A stretch of DNA of 64,000 nt from Spirochaetales bacterium (GCA_030604195.1 JAUVWI010000012.1:1-64000); one strand, 5' to 3'. Shown: positions 39,677 to 49,767, numbered from the stretch's first letter. Translations and numbers: made by a program. The notes: a model not told the origin generated them from the sequence alone.

Positions 39677-40762
39677 CTACTTTACGGTGTGCTTGCCCCG
39701 GAGGAGCATTATTTCAGAAAGGCCTGTTCCCTGCTCCGATAGATGCTTGCCTTCAATATCGAGCTTCAGTGCAACCCGGCTTCTAAATCGGAAATAGTAG
39801 GGCTTTGAAAATAGTCTTGCCATAAACCGGGTTAAGCAGGGCAGGTTCTCAATTAAGCTTGCGGCTTCGATAAGAACCGGTTGGGATAGATAAAGCTGAG
39901 CTCTTTTAGTTCCTTCCCGGACTTTAATAACAAGTTCTTCCGGATATTCCCTGCCGCTTTCATGGATAACCCAATCTGAGGTGTCAACCGTCATTTCAAT
40001 ATTTTCCACGAATAGAATATCTTCTCCTTTTGCCAGGAAAAAGACAGGAAGTATTTTCTCTCCATAGGCAGGGGAGGTAAGCATCTGCGAAAAAATTACC
40101 GTATATTCGCCAATACGGGCCCTTCCCCAGTACCATTGAGTCATTACCCGGTTGAGCTTTACATTTCCCCAGTTGTGATCATGGTATCCTGAGCCTTTGA
40201 CCTGGTAGCTTTTCTGATCATAGCTCAGGACACCATCTACATATCCCCATCGCAGATTACATCCGCAACCGAAGTTCTTAACGCAGAAGTACAACCCAAT
40301 ATATTCGGGCGCTGGACTTAATACTTCTTGCTAACACTGGTAATCCTTGAGATCTCCCTTTACCCGGCAGTTCCCTATTCGCACATCACACTGCTCTTTC
40401 GAAGCATAAAATACATCACTGCTAATCTCAGCTGTTCTTCTTCCTCCGTCAGGGAGTGTAATGGTAATACTTACCATCGGTCGGGCCGGTCCCGAAGGTT
40501 CCAACGGTCCCTTTGTAAAAAATACAATAACAGCTGTGGAGCCGTCGTTGAAAGAAGCGTCAAAATACCACCATTCAAAGGAATCTCCCTCCGGGTTTGT
40601 GCGCAGACCGTCCTCCCGGATATTGACAGCATCAGTAAGCCCATCCCTTTCAAGAAATTCCGGGCCGGTCGCTGGTATTGCTTTTCCCGTAGTACAGCCC
40701 GCGAGGATAATGAGAATGGAAAGTATAATAGGAATTGAATAGTGTCTTGAAAATATATTCAC
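39677..40762 (-). pseudogene. AttH/CrtC-like (lipocalin-like) lipoprotein gene interrupted by an in-frame TAG inside a dispersed repeat
   Basis: N half (lipobox LAGC; DSFEWWYFDASF) and C half (SGYHDHNWGN) share one frame, separated by TAG at 40331-40333 and repeat-derived sequence. Confidence 0.75.
40245..40345 (-). repeat. Dispersed repeat family, copy 2
   Basis: Minus strand TTAAGTCCAGCGCCCGAATATATTGGGTTGTACTTCTGCGTTAAGAACTTCGGTTGCGGATGTAATCTGCGATGGGGA. Confidence 0.92.
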
Positions 40763-41118
40763 ACTTCAATACCGGTCTTAATGATCTCACAAGCAAATGG
40801 ATTAGAGTCGTTAAAATCCTCAACTTCAATTGGATGGGGTTCAATTCGTGTGTCAAAATTTCTTCGCAATTTCATTAAATCAATCTGTGTATCAAAATGG
40901 TCATCAATATTTTCCATGATTATAGCTATATCGATATCACTGTCCTCAGTGTATGTGTTTTTAGAGTATGAGCCAAAAATATAAGCCTTTTTTATTTTAT
41001 ATCTTCGCTTTTTCAGGAAATCGAGATATTTATTTACAGTTTGGATAGCTGTTTTTTGATCCATATTCTTAATGCCCTGATATTCTGTATCCATTTTTTG
41101 GCGAATTCCATAGTACAT
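40759..41118 (-). CDS. MNT-type nucleotidyltransferase-domain protein
   Basis: IFGSYSKNTYTEDSDIDIAII (GSx..DxD). Confidence 0.82.
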   Translation of the reverse strand: MYYGIRQKMDTEYQGIKNMDQKTAIQTVNKYLDFLKKRRYKIKKAYIFGSYSKNTYTEDSDIDIAIIMENIDDHFDTQIDLMKLRRNFDTRIEPHPIEVEDFNDSNPFACEIIKTGIEV

Positions 41119-41429
41119 TTTCTATAGAAGCTTTGCTTATAATCGTTATATCGAGTATTTATATTAAAGCCTGAGATTGTGTCTAACATATCTTTTCGCT
41201 TTTCACTGATTTCTAATCCCCCTTTTTCAGCCAATCGTAATAAATCGTGAATAAAGGGTGGATTTTTATCAATTTGCTTTACATAATATGCCTTAAGCAA
41301 TTTTTCAAGGACTAAATGCCCTATAAACAGGGACCATTGATAGTCGCCCTTCTCAAACATATGCTCCATAGCTTTATAGTCATGTTCCGAGCTTTCGCTC
41401 CAATATGAAACCAATTTATCTTTTTCCAT
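41034..41429 (-). CDS. HEPN-domain protein
   Basis: FEKGDYQWSLFIGHLVLEKLLKAYYVK..HDLLRLAE, NINTRYNDY; overlaps the nucleotidyltransferase gene. Confidence 0.82.
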   Translation of the reverse strand: MEKDKLVSYWSESSEHDYKAMEHMFEKGDYQWSLFIGHLVLEKLLKAYYVKQIDKNPPFIHDLLRLAEKGGLEISEKRKDMLDTISGFNINTRYNDYKQSFYRKCTMEFAKKWIQNIRALRIWIKKQLSKL

Positions 41430-41522
41430 AATTCTACTGACTAATAGTATAGCTATAAATATTGATCTTTCAATAGAGCCTTGAAGCCTATAGGTAGGAG
41501 ATGTTAGCGTTTTTTTCAGATT

Positions 41523-42425
41523 TTACTGGGCTTCAAAGAGCACGAAGTCGACCGGGCCTCCGGACACGTGGGGAGCGTAAACCTGGGAAGAACCGCTGAA
41601 CAGGGACAACAGGTTTGCCCTGGCATAGTAGTAGGCCTCGGTTACCGTTACATAGCCGTCGCCATTGTTGTCGCCATATTGCGGGGTTTCCAGCAGGAAA
41701 TAGGTGAAGAAGCCATTCTCGATCGGCGGTGGGGGAGAAGAAGGTGCCGGTTCCATAGAAAACTCGCCTTCCCCTGCAGCGCTTATTACCAGGGCATCGT
41801 AGGGGGAGATATCGTATGCCGCTCCTGAAAAATTGGCCCAGAGGGAGATGGCCTCACCCAGGGAGCTGTCAGTTGTGCCGGTGTAATCGGGCGGGGTGGC
41901 GTCTACCTCCCGGCTGTTGCCTATCAGCCCCCCGGAGTGACAGGCGTCGATAATCACTATCTTTTTAAGGGCGGGTATGGAGGCGATCAGATCACCCAGC
42001 TCGTTGTCATAGATAAGATAGTTAGCTCCAAAATCTCCATCTGAAAGTACGATAAATTCGTCGGCATCATCACCCGGCGGCGGTTCGCTGAATTGACCTG
42101 AGGAATCCTGTCCTCCGTGGCCCGAGAAAAAGAATAGAAAGAGATCATCCTTGCCGGCCTGGGCTTTGGCAGCTTTGAAGTCAGTTATCATATTGTTTTT
42201 GGTAACTGCATGCATTTCGCTGTTAACGATTGAATATCCTTGAGCAATCAGCAAGGCTTTCATATCAACTGCATCATCATCAGTGTAGTTCAGATCGCTG
42301 CCACTATAATTAGCTATTCCATACACAATGGCATAGCGGTTGTAATCCAGGTCAAAGCTGCAGCCGCCAAAGAGCAGGGCCGCCACCATCAGCACCATAA
42401 AAATAAAACCTCTAAAATGCTTCAT
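41523..42425 (-). CDS. Caspase/metacaspase-family (C14) lipoprotein with an EF-hand-like loop
   Basis: Lipobox LFGGC; FFSGHGGQDSS (His) and IDACHSGGL (Cys); DNNGDGYVTVTE loop. Confidence 0.85.
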   Translation of the reverse strand: MKHFRGFIFMVLMVAALLFGGCSFDLDYNRYAIVYGIANYSGSDLNYTDDDAVDMKALLIAQGYSIVNSEMHAVTKNNMITDFKAAKAQAGKDDLFLFFFSGHGGQDSSGQFSEPPPGDDADEFIVLSDGDFGANYLIYDNELGDLIASIPALKKIVIIDACHSGGLIGNSREVDATPPDYTGTTDSSLGEAISLWANFSGAAYDISPYDALVISAAGEGEFSMEPAPSSPPPPIENGFFTYFLLETPQYGDNNGDGYVTVTEAYYYARANLLSLFSGSSQVYAPHVSGGPVDFVLFEAQ

Positions 42426-43002
42426 AATTTTTCCTTAAATACCAGCGCAGGGACATCCCCAGGCTCGCTGACAGTGACAGCTTCAGATCCCGCCTGAAAT
42501 AGTAATCCAGGGGCAGGGAGACTACCAGGCTTAAGCGCCCCGCCTTGCCCACCTCGACAAAGGGCTGCAGGAAGATGCCGGGATAAAAGAAATAGAGGGT
42601 GGTAAGCTCATACTTGTCATAGCGGGCCAGAAAGCCGGCTGATAAGCCGGGATAAATACGGAAATCTCTGAGCCGAAAGGGAAGCAGAATGCGCTCCGCT
42701 GTCAGATAAAGTCGGCTGTCCATTCCCGAATGGCCCCGGTAGAGAAAGCCCCCGTCCAGGGAAGAGGCAGCCGTATTGTGAAAAGCCAGTCCCAGCCCCA
42801 GAGAAAGCGTTTGGCCGATGGGAAGATCGGCGGCAGCTCCCAGATTGATATCCCACTGAGGTTTCATGGGAAAGCGCTCATCCCTGGTAAAGGCTCCACC
42901 GCCTGCAGCCCCAAAGCTTAAAGAAAGGGGCCTCTTTTCCGCAAAGATCGGCGCTGCACCTGTGACAAAGATTAATAAAAGGGTTATAATCCTTCGATAC
43001 AT
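42412..43002 (-). CDS. Predicted outer-membrane beta-barrel protein (start MYRRII, internal to the ORF)
   Basis: Signal peptide TLLLIFVTGAAPIFA; alternating strands; C-terminal aromatic AF. Confidence 0.6.
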   Translation of the reverse strand: MYRRIITLLLIFVTGAAPIFAEKRPLSLSFGAAGGGAFTRDERFPMKPQWDINLGAAADLPIGQTLSLGLGLAFHNTAASSLDGGFLYRGHSGMDSRLYLTAERILLPFRLRDFRIYPGLSAGFLARYDKYELTTLYFFYPGIFLQPFVEVGKAGRLSLVVSLPLDYYFRRDLKLSLSASLGMSLRWYLRKNYEAF

Positions 43003-43048
43003 TATGTAATAAAGATGTAATTGATCCGGAAAAAAATCAAGGGTATAA

Positions 43049-43441
43049 ATGGATAAAGTTAAATATCTGCAATTTTCAGCAGCAATCTCTATTGCGCTAC
43101 TGGCCATAATGGTTTCATGCCAGCGGCAAGTCGAACCGGAAAAAATTACCCTGCCGCCTACGCCGGTGCTCTCCATACGTTCCAGTTGGGCAGTGGTAAA
43201 CTCCCCATTCTTAAGAGTGCGTGAAGAGCCTTTTGCAGACGCAAAAATTCTCACCCATGTACGTCGGGGTGGTGTACTGGAGATTATCTCGCGCACGGAA
43301 AGAAAAGAAACGGTGGAGAATGAAAGTTCCTATTGGTACAATGTAAACTATGAAGGGCTGAGGGGGTGGGTTTTCGGTTCCTATATCGAGGTATTGGATT
43401 CACAGAGCAAAGCCCGGGAATATTCGGCAGGCCTTGAATAA
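43049..43441 (+). CDS. SH3-like domain lipoprotein
   Basis: Lipobox IMVSC; LRVREEPFADAKILTHVRRGGVLEII..WYNVNYEGLRGWVFGSYIEV. Confidence 0.75.
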   Translation: MDKVKYLQFSAAISIALLAIMVSCQRQVEPEKITLPPTPVLSIRSSWAVVNSPFLRVREEPFADAKILTHVRRGGVLEIISRTERKETVENESSYWYNVNYEGLRGWVFGSYIEVLDSQSKAREYSAGLE

Positions 43442-43455
43442 ACGGGTTACCTGAA

Positions 43456-45024
43456 ATGACAACAGAAGCCATTGTCAATCTTCTCCCCTGGGTGCTGCCT
43501 CCCTTTATCGGCGCGGTTATTGGTTATGTAACCAATGCTCTGGCTATTCGTATGCTTTTCCGGCCGCTGACCCAAAAGAGGTTCCTGGGTTTGCGTATAC
43601 CGCTTACACCGGGGATTATTCCCAAACAGAGGTTTGAGCTGGCGGAAAGCATCGGACGTATGGTGTCCCGGGAGCTGATTACCGAAGATGCTCTGAAACG
43701 GCAGCTCACTTCAGAGAAATTTCAGAATCGTCTTAATGTGAATATTGCTTCATTAGTTGAACATCTCTCTGAAATAAATCTGGCAGCTCTTCGTCAGAAA
43801 AAATACTCCTTTTTTTATACTTTTTTAGAGGAGTTCCTCGATGAATCTCTGTACCGGGCTTTTACTTCTTTAAGCTTCATCCGGAGCTCAAGGACATTTA
43901 TCTTTGACCTGGTTCATTCATTTTACCAGCGTGAGCTTGATGATCTGGCCGGAGCCGGTACTATAGAGACTTTTCTCAAAGGGAATCTGGTTCCAAAGCT
44001 GACTTCAAGAGAAACCCGAAAGACTATATCGCATACCGTACAGAAGTGGCTCAAGCAAGCCGGTGAAGAGGGGAGAGCCTTAAGCGCCTTTATTCCCGAG
44101 GAGCTCCCGGCGGTTCTGGCTGGATTTCTCTCCACCATGCTATCCCCTTTGTTTGATGCTCTTTTTCGCTGGCTGCGTACGCAAGGTATGCGCCGGGAGC
44201 TGGAGACCAGGGGTAAGTTCCTGCTGCGGGATATCTTTGCAAAGCTCAACCTCCTGCAGAAGTTCATTATCTCTGCCGGTCAGTTTGACCGGACCCTGGA
44301 AGAAAAGATGCCCGCAATAGTGGAAGAGGCCATCAACTACCTGGAGCAGACTTCAGCAGCTGAGGAAAACCGGGCCAGGATTATTCAGGCGGTAGAGAGC
44401 GGCATCAGTAAATGGCGTTCCCTGACTCTTAATGAGGTAACGGCAAAGGTGGAGAAAAAGGTTGACCTGGGTTCACTGCTGGAGAATATTCTGCTTTCCA
44501 TTGATGAAGAAAAATTAAAATCAGGGATCTCCGCCGCCCTGGAAGGGATTTTTACCAATTACCGGAAACGTCCCATCGGCCAGATGTTGGCCCAATATCT
44601 GGGGCTTCAGGAGCAGAATATTGGTGATTTCCTGGCCAATCAGTTCCTATCTTATATTTCAAAAAGAGAATCTTCAAAGAACCTGGCCGGAGAGATGATT
44701 TCCTTTGTGCACCGCTTTTTAGAGGAACAGGAAGAAACAACCATCGGAAATCTTTTTGATATAGACAATGAAAAGAAGGAAAAGATCACTCTTTTTCTTA
44801 CTGATGAGCTGATCAAGATACTTAACAATCAGCTTCCCTCATTGATCAGAAGTTTTGATATCCAGGAGCTGGTGGTAGATAAGGTAAATACTCTGGAGGT
44901 GATCGAAGTGGAGCGGCTGCTCCTGCTGGTTATTGCCAGGCATTTGAAGTGGATCAATCTCTTTGGCGCATTCCTGGGAGCGCTTATCGGTTTGTCACAG
45001 ATTGCCCTGCGCTTGCTTGACTAG
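43456..45024 (+). CDS. DUF445 family membrane protein
   Basis: PPFIGAVIGYVTNALAIRMLFRP..PGIIPKQRFELAESIGRMVS and C-terminal GAFLGALIGLSQ. Confidence 0.9.
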   Translation: MTTEAIVNLLPWVLPPFIGAVIGYVTNALAIRMLFRPLTQKRFLGLRIPLTPGIIPKQRFELAESIGRMVSRELITEDALKRQLTSEKFQNRLNVNIASLVEHLSEINLAALRQKKYSFFYTFLEEFLDESLYRAFTSLSFIRSSRTFIFDLVHSFYQRELDDLAGAGTIETFLKGNLVPKLTSRETRKTISHTVQKWLKQAGEEGRALSAFIPEELPAVLAGFLSTMLSPLFDALFRWLRTQGMRRELETRGKFLLRDIFAKLNLLQKFIISAGQFDRTLEEKMPAIVEEAINYLEQTSAAEENRARIIQAVESGISKWRSLTLNEVTAKVEKKVDLGSLLENILLSIDEEKLKSGISAALEGIFTNYRKRPIGQMLAQYLGLQEQNIGDFLANQFLSYISKRESSKNLAGEMISFVHRFLEEQEETTIGNLFDIDNEKKEKITLFLTDELIKILNNQLPSLIRSFDIQELVVDKVNTLEVIEVERLLLLVIARHLKWINLFGAFLGALIGLSQIALRLLD

Positions 45025-45793
45025 GCAGAGTTGCCAGCAGCCAGCTGGAAATTGCTTTAATACGGTTGTAAAATGAGGCTTCCTTGCGTTTTTCCAGGCC
45101 GAAAAAGCTTAAACTGTGCACGCTGGAGAGGCCATAGATAAGCAGATTCTTTTTTTGTGGTATAAAAATAAAATAATTGATTATATCCCCGGCCTTGACC
45201 ATGGGAATAAAAAAGTAGTGCATGGGGGTGAGATTCCGGATTTTCATAATCAGGTGATCATCGTGAGCAAAGTACTCCACTGAATTGATATTTTTGCCAA
45301 AGGTCAAATCATGCTGGTATATATAAATCTTGCTGTAAGCGGGGATATGGTCAGTCAGGGGGTCAGGTAGTTTCTGCTTGTTCTCAGGAGAATCAATTAC
45401 GTAGGATTCACGGAATAGAGTGCGCATACGGTTTCTGGAAGCGGAGAAATATTCAATTCCCTCCATAGTGCTGATGGATCTTAATGTGTTGTAGAGGGAT
45501 AGAAGACCACTTTCAGATTGGAGGTTCCCCAGACCGGTTTCATGACGGGTTATAACCTCAACACTCATTGTAGGTTCCAGGCCGGCAAGCTCCTGCAGAA
45601 TGGTATTCTTATAGGGAATATCAGGGATCAGGGTGGATGATCCATCTTTCCAGAAGGTTTGCCTGACTTCACCGGTTGAATAGAGCTCTTTTTTTATTTT
45701 CTCATCGAGTAATTGGTCTGCGGAAATAAGCGGGTTGATAATGATTAGAACAGGCAGCAGGAAAAACAATATTGATATAGGGTGTTTGGTCAT
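44984..45793 (-). CDS. Hypothetical exported protein
   Basis: Signal peptide; no confident family; converges on and overlaps the DUF445 gene. Confidence 0.6.
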   Translation of the reverse strand: MTKHPISILFFLLPVLIIINPLISADQLLDEKIKKELYSTGEVRQTFWKDGSSTLIPDIPYKNTILQELAGLEPTMSVEVITRHETGLGNLQSESGLLSLYNTLRSISTMEGIEYFSASRNRMRTLFRESYVIDSPENKQKLPDPLTDHIPAYSKIYIYQHDLTFGKNINSVEYFAHDDHLIMKIRNLTPMHYFFIPMVKAGDIINYFIFIPQKKNLLIYGLSSVHSLSFFGLEKRKEASFYNRIKAISSWLLATLPSQASAGQSVTNR

Positions 45794-45842
45794 GGTATTA
45801 TGAGTTTAAACAATACCAGGTTAACGATCAAGGAATATTTTG

Positions 45843-46925
45843 ATGTCGGAAAGCATTGTTTTTACCGGCGGCGGTACCGGGGGTCATGTTTTTCCCGCTT
45901 TAGCTGTGGCTGAGGAGCTGAAATCCCTCTGGCAGGGAAGGATTATCTGGATTGGCTCTAATAAGGGAATTGAACGGCAGCTTTTAAAGGCCACCGGGAT
46001 TCCCTTCTTTGGCATCCCGGCAGGAAAACTGAGACGTTATTTCTCAATCAAGAATATTATTGATATTTTCCGCGTGATGGGCGGGCTGGCAGCTTCTCTC
46101 CATATTTTAGCCAGAGAAAAGCCGCTGCTGCTCTTCTCCAAGGGCGGTTATGTCAGTGTGCCGCCGGTAATTGCGGCCAGATTGCTGGGAATCAGGGTGA
46201 TCACCCATGAATCGGATGCGCAACCCGGATTGGCTACCCGAATTAATTCCCGTTTTGCCGAGAAAATACTGATATCTTTCAGTGAATCGGCCGGTTATTT
46301 TAGTGATAAAATACGTAAACGGGTGGTGCATGTGGGGAATCCGGTACGCAGAGATATCTTTGAGGGTAAAAAGAAATATGGCCGGCATTTAGTAGGCTGC
46401 CCGGAGAATGAGAAATTACTGCTGGTGCTGGGCGGCAGCCAGGGCTCGGCGCAGATAAATTATTTAATTCGCAATAATCTTGACCGGCTGACCAAAGCCT
46501 GTTTTGTGGTTCACCAGGCTGGCAGAGCCGATTTCAGGGAGGGCAAGCAGCAGAATTATTTTACCGCTCCTTTTTTTGATGATGAACTGAAGCATTTGCT
46601 GGCTGCCGCCGATCTGGTTGTCTGCCGGGCAGGGGCCAATACACTCTGGGAACTCGCTTCTCTTGGCAAGCCGGCTGTGCTGATTCCTCTTCCCAGGAAC
46701 GCCAGCAGGGGTGACCAGCTGCTTAACGCCGAGATCTTTGCCCGTAATGGGGCTGCCGTGGTGCTGCCTGAAAATGATACCAGCGGCGCCAGGCTTCTTG
46801 AAATTATTCTTGATCTTCTTGATAATAAGAAGAAACTTAAACAGATGAAAAGCCGGGCTCGAACCTTGGACTTTCCCGGTTCAGCGGCAAAAATCGCGGA
46901 GTTGATATTAACATATGGCCATTAA
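45843..46925 (+). CDS. murG: UDP-GlcNAc--MurNAc-pentapeptide-PP-undecaprenol GlcNAc transferase
   Basis: FTGGGTGGHVFPALAVAEEL, FSKGGYVSVPPVIAARLL, CRAGANTLWELASLGKPAVLIPLP. Confidence 0.95.
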   Translation: MSESIVFTGGGTGGHVFPALAVAEELKSLWQGRIIWIGSNKGIERQLLKATGIPFFGIPAGKLRRYFSIKNIIDIFRVMGGLAASLHILAREKPLLLFSKGGYVSVPPVIAARLLGIRVITHESDAQPGLATRINSRFAEKILISFSESAGYFSDKIRKRVVHVGNPVRRDIFEGKKKYGRHLVGCPENEKLLLVLGGSQGSAQINYLIRNNLDRLTKACFVVHQAGRADFREGKQQNYFTAPFFDDELKHLLAAADLVVCRAGANTLWELASLGKPAVLIPLPRNASRGDQLLNAEIFARNGAAVVLPENDTSGARLLEIILDLLDNKKKLKQMKSRARTLDFPGSAAKIAELILTYGH

Positions 46926-47415
46926 TTTTTCACTGATAGACATAATAATTACGCTGGTAATTATTGCAGCAGCTATTCGCGCTACAATAAAAGGCTTTGT
47001 TGCCGAAGCGGCCTCCATGGCAGCATTAATCCTCGGTATAGGAGGAGCCATTCTGTTTTCCAGGAAATTATCTTTAGTCCTGGAAAAATATCTGGGCCGT
47101 ACAGCCTGGAACCAGATAATCACTTTTCTGCTTATCTTTTTGGTAATTTATATTGCAATAAAACTGCTTGAAGGCATAATGCACGCAATATTCGAGAAAT
47201 TGAATCTGAATAAACTCGATAGCGCGCTCGGCTTTTTTCTGGGTATTGCCGAAGGTCTGCTTGTAGGCGGACTGGCGCTTTTTGTATTAAATTGGCAGCC
47301 TGTTTTTGAGACCCATGAACTCCTGAGACACAGCCTCTTTTATCGCCTGCTTTTGCCTTTTCTGCCCAGGACAGATATTTTATTTACTCCCGGAGTTCTG
47401 CTTAATAATGTTTGA
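46915..47415 (+). CDS. CvpA family protein
   Basis: Four TM segments; IIITLVIIAAAIRATIKGFVAEAAS. Confidence 0.82.
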   Translation: MAINFSLIDIIITLVIIAAAIRATIKGFVAEAASMAALILGIGGAILFSRKLSLVLEKYLGRTAWNQIITFLLIFLVIYIAIKLLEGIMHAIFEKLNLNKLDSALGFFLGIAEGLLVGGLALFVLNWQPVFETHELLRHSLFYRLLLPFLPRTDILFTPGVLLNNV

Positions 47416-48604
47416 AAATATCATCGGTCAGGGAACGACAATTGAAATACTTAAAAAAGAGCTGCTGGCCAAAAACCTTCCCCGCGCCCTTCTCTTTTCC
47501 GGTCCTCAATACACCGGCAAACTTTCCACTGCACTGGAAACGGCAAGAGTTCTGACCTGCCAGGCTGAGAAAGGGGAATGGAATTGTTCCTGTAAAGCCT
47601 GCCGGGATCAGAGAGTGCTCAGCCATAATGACACACTGCTGCTTGGTCCGCATGATTTTAATGTTGAAATTGCAGCCGCAGCCGACGTTTTACGCAGAAC
47701 TAAAAAACTTTCAGCGCAGTATCTTTTTACCCGGGCAGTAAGAAAGCTGACCAGAAGATTCGATCAGATACTCTGGGAGGGTGAGGATACTAAGATTCGC
47801 AAAGTTCAGCCCCTGATTGCTGAACTTGAAGAGAGACTTGATGAATTTTCTCCGGATTCTGATCTACCGGCAAAAGAAGAGCTGGAAAAGGGTATTGAAC
47901 GTATTATGGAGATATCTTTAAAACTCATAACGGTTTTAAGTGCCGATAATATCCCTATTAATCAAGTTCGCCGGGCAAGTTACTGGTCACACCTTTCAAC
48001 AACGGGATCAAGTAAGGTTTTGATACTGGAGAATGCCGATCGTATGCATGAATCATCGCGCAACTCTCTATTGAAGATACTGGAAGAGCCTCCTGAAGAT
48101 GTATTCCTTATCCTGCTAACTTCTAATAAAGGAGCCATGATATCTACAATACTTTCGCGAGTTCGTTCTTACTCTTTTATTGAGCGATCTGTTCGGGAAA
48201 CAAGAGATGTTTTGAGGAGAATATTCCAGGAAGAGGATGAAAAGTATTCAACCATCAGGAAATATTTTTCATACTGGCAGGAGCTGAACCCCGAAGTCCT
48301 TACTAAGTTGGCGCGGAAATATGTCGATTTTCTTTTAGATGATAAAAAGGAAGAGCTGGATATTCTCACCGAAATGAAAATGCTGCTTTCCACAAAGGAA
48401 AAACGAAGTTCCGTTTCTTTCTTCCTGGAGGAGCTGGTCAATATTTTTTATGATCGTTATAGAGGCGGACAGCTATCACCATCCGGATTAAAAACAAGGC
48501 TTTCCCTGACACAGAATAAGCATATGGTTTTAAACCGGCTCAATCTCAATCCGGAGCTGGTTGTTGAATCTTTATTCTATTCCTTGAGTGAGCTTTCCCA
48601 ATGA
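47408..48604 (+). CDS. DNA polymerase III delta'/gamma-like clamp-loader subunit
   Basis: IIGQGTTIEILKKELLAKNLPRALLFSGPQYTGKLSTA; CSCKACR zinc motif; LKILEEPPEDVFLILLTS; SRVRSY. Confidence 0.82.
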   Translation: MFENIIGQGTTIEILKKELLAKNLPRALLFSGPQYTGKLSTALETARVLTCQAEKGEWNCSCKACRDQRVLSHNDTLLLGPHDFNVEIAAAADVLRRTKKLSAQYLFTRAVRKLTRRFDQILWEGEDTKIRKVQPLIAELEERLDEFSPDSDLPAKEELEKGIERIMEISLKLITVLSADNIPINQVRRASYWSHLSTTGSSKVLILENADRMHESSRNSLLKILEEPPEDVFLILLTSNKGAMISTILSRVRSYSFIERSVRETRDVLRRIFQEEDEKYSTIRKYFSYWQELNPEVLTKLARKYVDFLLDDKKEELDILTEMKMLLSTKEKRSSVSFFLEELVNIFYDRYRGGQLSPSGLKTRLSLTQNKHMVLNRLNLNPELVVESLFYSLSELSQ

Positions 48605-49767
48605 AAAGATTCGTTAATAAAGCTATTGAAAAAATTGCCAGGCTGGATAAAGAGCAGATCCATTCTTTCCTCACTGCTTTAGCTGCGGATAATGAGCTTT
48701 TAAAAATGGTATTTGACTCAATGCTCGACGGGGTTATTGTGACCGACTCCCAGCATAAAATACTTTTATATAATAAATCGGCTAAAAGAATGATCCCCTT
48801 TGTAAATGGTGACGCTTCCGGAAAGCTGATCTGGAAGATGATCAGTGATCGGGAAATAGCCGAATATTTTAAAGAAAAGCTGGTAAATCAGGAAAAAGTA
48901 AAAGACTATGAATTTACCCTGGCTAATGGCCTGGCGCTCACTCTTTCCTGTACTTTGATGCCACTGGTGCTGGAAGGAACAATAAGGGGCAATGTTCTGC
49001 ATATTGAGGATGTAACTGATAAAAGAGCCAGAGAAGCCCGTCTTCGGCGGGCGGAGAATTTGGCGGCGCTCACCACGCTGGCAGCCGGAGTGGCTCATGA
49101 AATAAAGAATCCTCTTGCCTCCATCGGCATTCACCTGCAGTTGATAAAAAGAGAAATAGAAGGAAAGAAAAAAGTAAATGTCAAACCGATTAAAGAATGC
49201 CACGCCATCCTGAACGAAGAGGTTGACCGCTTAAACCGCATTGTAGTTGATTTCCTTTTTGCAGTACGTCCAATGGACACCAGGTTAAAGATAAATGACC
49301 TTAACAGAGTTATTCGTGATCTTCTTGATTTTCTCAAGTTCGAACTTGATCAGGGGGGAATTGGCGTTGAGCTTAATCTCTCCAGGTATATTCCGGAAAT
49401 TGGGCTCGATGAAAAATATATGAAGCAGGCGCTGCTGAATATTATAAAAAACGCGATTTCCGCTATGCCCAATGGCGGTAAGTTGATTATCGAAACTCTG
49501 CAGCAGGGTGATGAGATCCAGTTGAAAGTTACTGATACGGGAACCGGGATACCGGATGAAATAATAGGTAAAATATTTGAACCCTATTTTACCACTAAAG
49601 ATTTTGGTTCAGGTTTGGGATTGACCCTGGTTTATAAAATTGTAAAGGAACATAAGGGAGACATAGCGATAAAATCAAAAGAGGGAGAGGGAACTACTTT
49701 TACGCTCAGCTTTCCAATACCACGGGGAGAAAAGAGACTCATCGGCTTTAAAGGAGAAACGGCATGA
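48601..49767 (+). CDS. PAS-domain histidine kinase, NtrB-like
   Basis: PAS VFDSMLDGVIVTDSQHKILLYN; GVAHEIKNPLASIGIHLQLI; TDTGTGIPDEIIGKIFEPYFTTK. Confidence 0.92.
   Translation: MKRFVNKAIEKIARLDKEQIHSFLTALAADNELLKMVFDSMLDGVIVTDSQHKILLYNKSAKRMIPFVNGDASGKLIWKMISDREIAEYFKEKLVNQEKVKDYEFTLANGLALTLSCTLMPLVLEGTIRGNVLHIEDVTDKRAREARLRRAENLAALTTLAAGVAHEIKNPLASIGIHLQLIKREIEGKKKVNVKPIKECHAILNEEVDRLNRIVVDFLFAVRPMDTRLKINDLNRVIRDLLDFLKFELDQGGIGVELNLSRYIPEIGLDEKYMKQALLNIIKNAISAMPNGGKLIIETLQQGDEIQLKVTDTGTGIPDEIIGKIFEPYFTTKDFGSGLGLTLVYKIVKEHKGDIAIKSKEGEGTTFTLSFPIPRGEKRLIGFKGETA

Noticed and set aside
40331-40333. In-frame TAG in the AttH-like gene as programmed amber readthrough or pyrrolysine
   Set aside because: The stop lies in repeat-derived sequence that also seems to replace native residues, so repeat-mediated disruption is simpler.
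42412-43296. Full 294-aa ORF for the outer-membrane protein
   Set aside because: A clear signal peptide starts at MYRRII (43002); the upstream 98 codons overlap the divergent SH3-domain lipoprotein gene and look non-coding.
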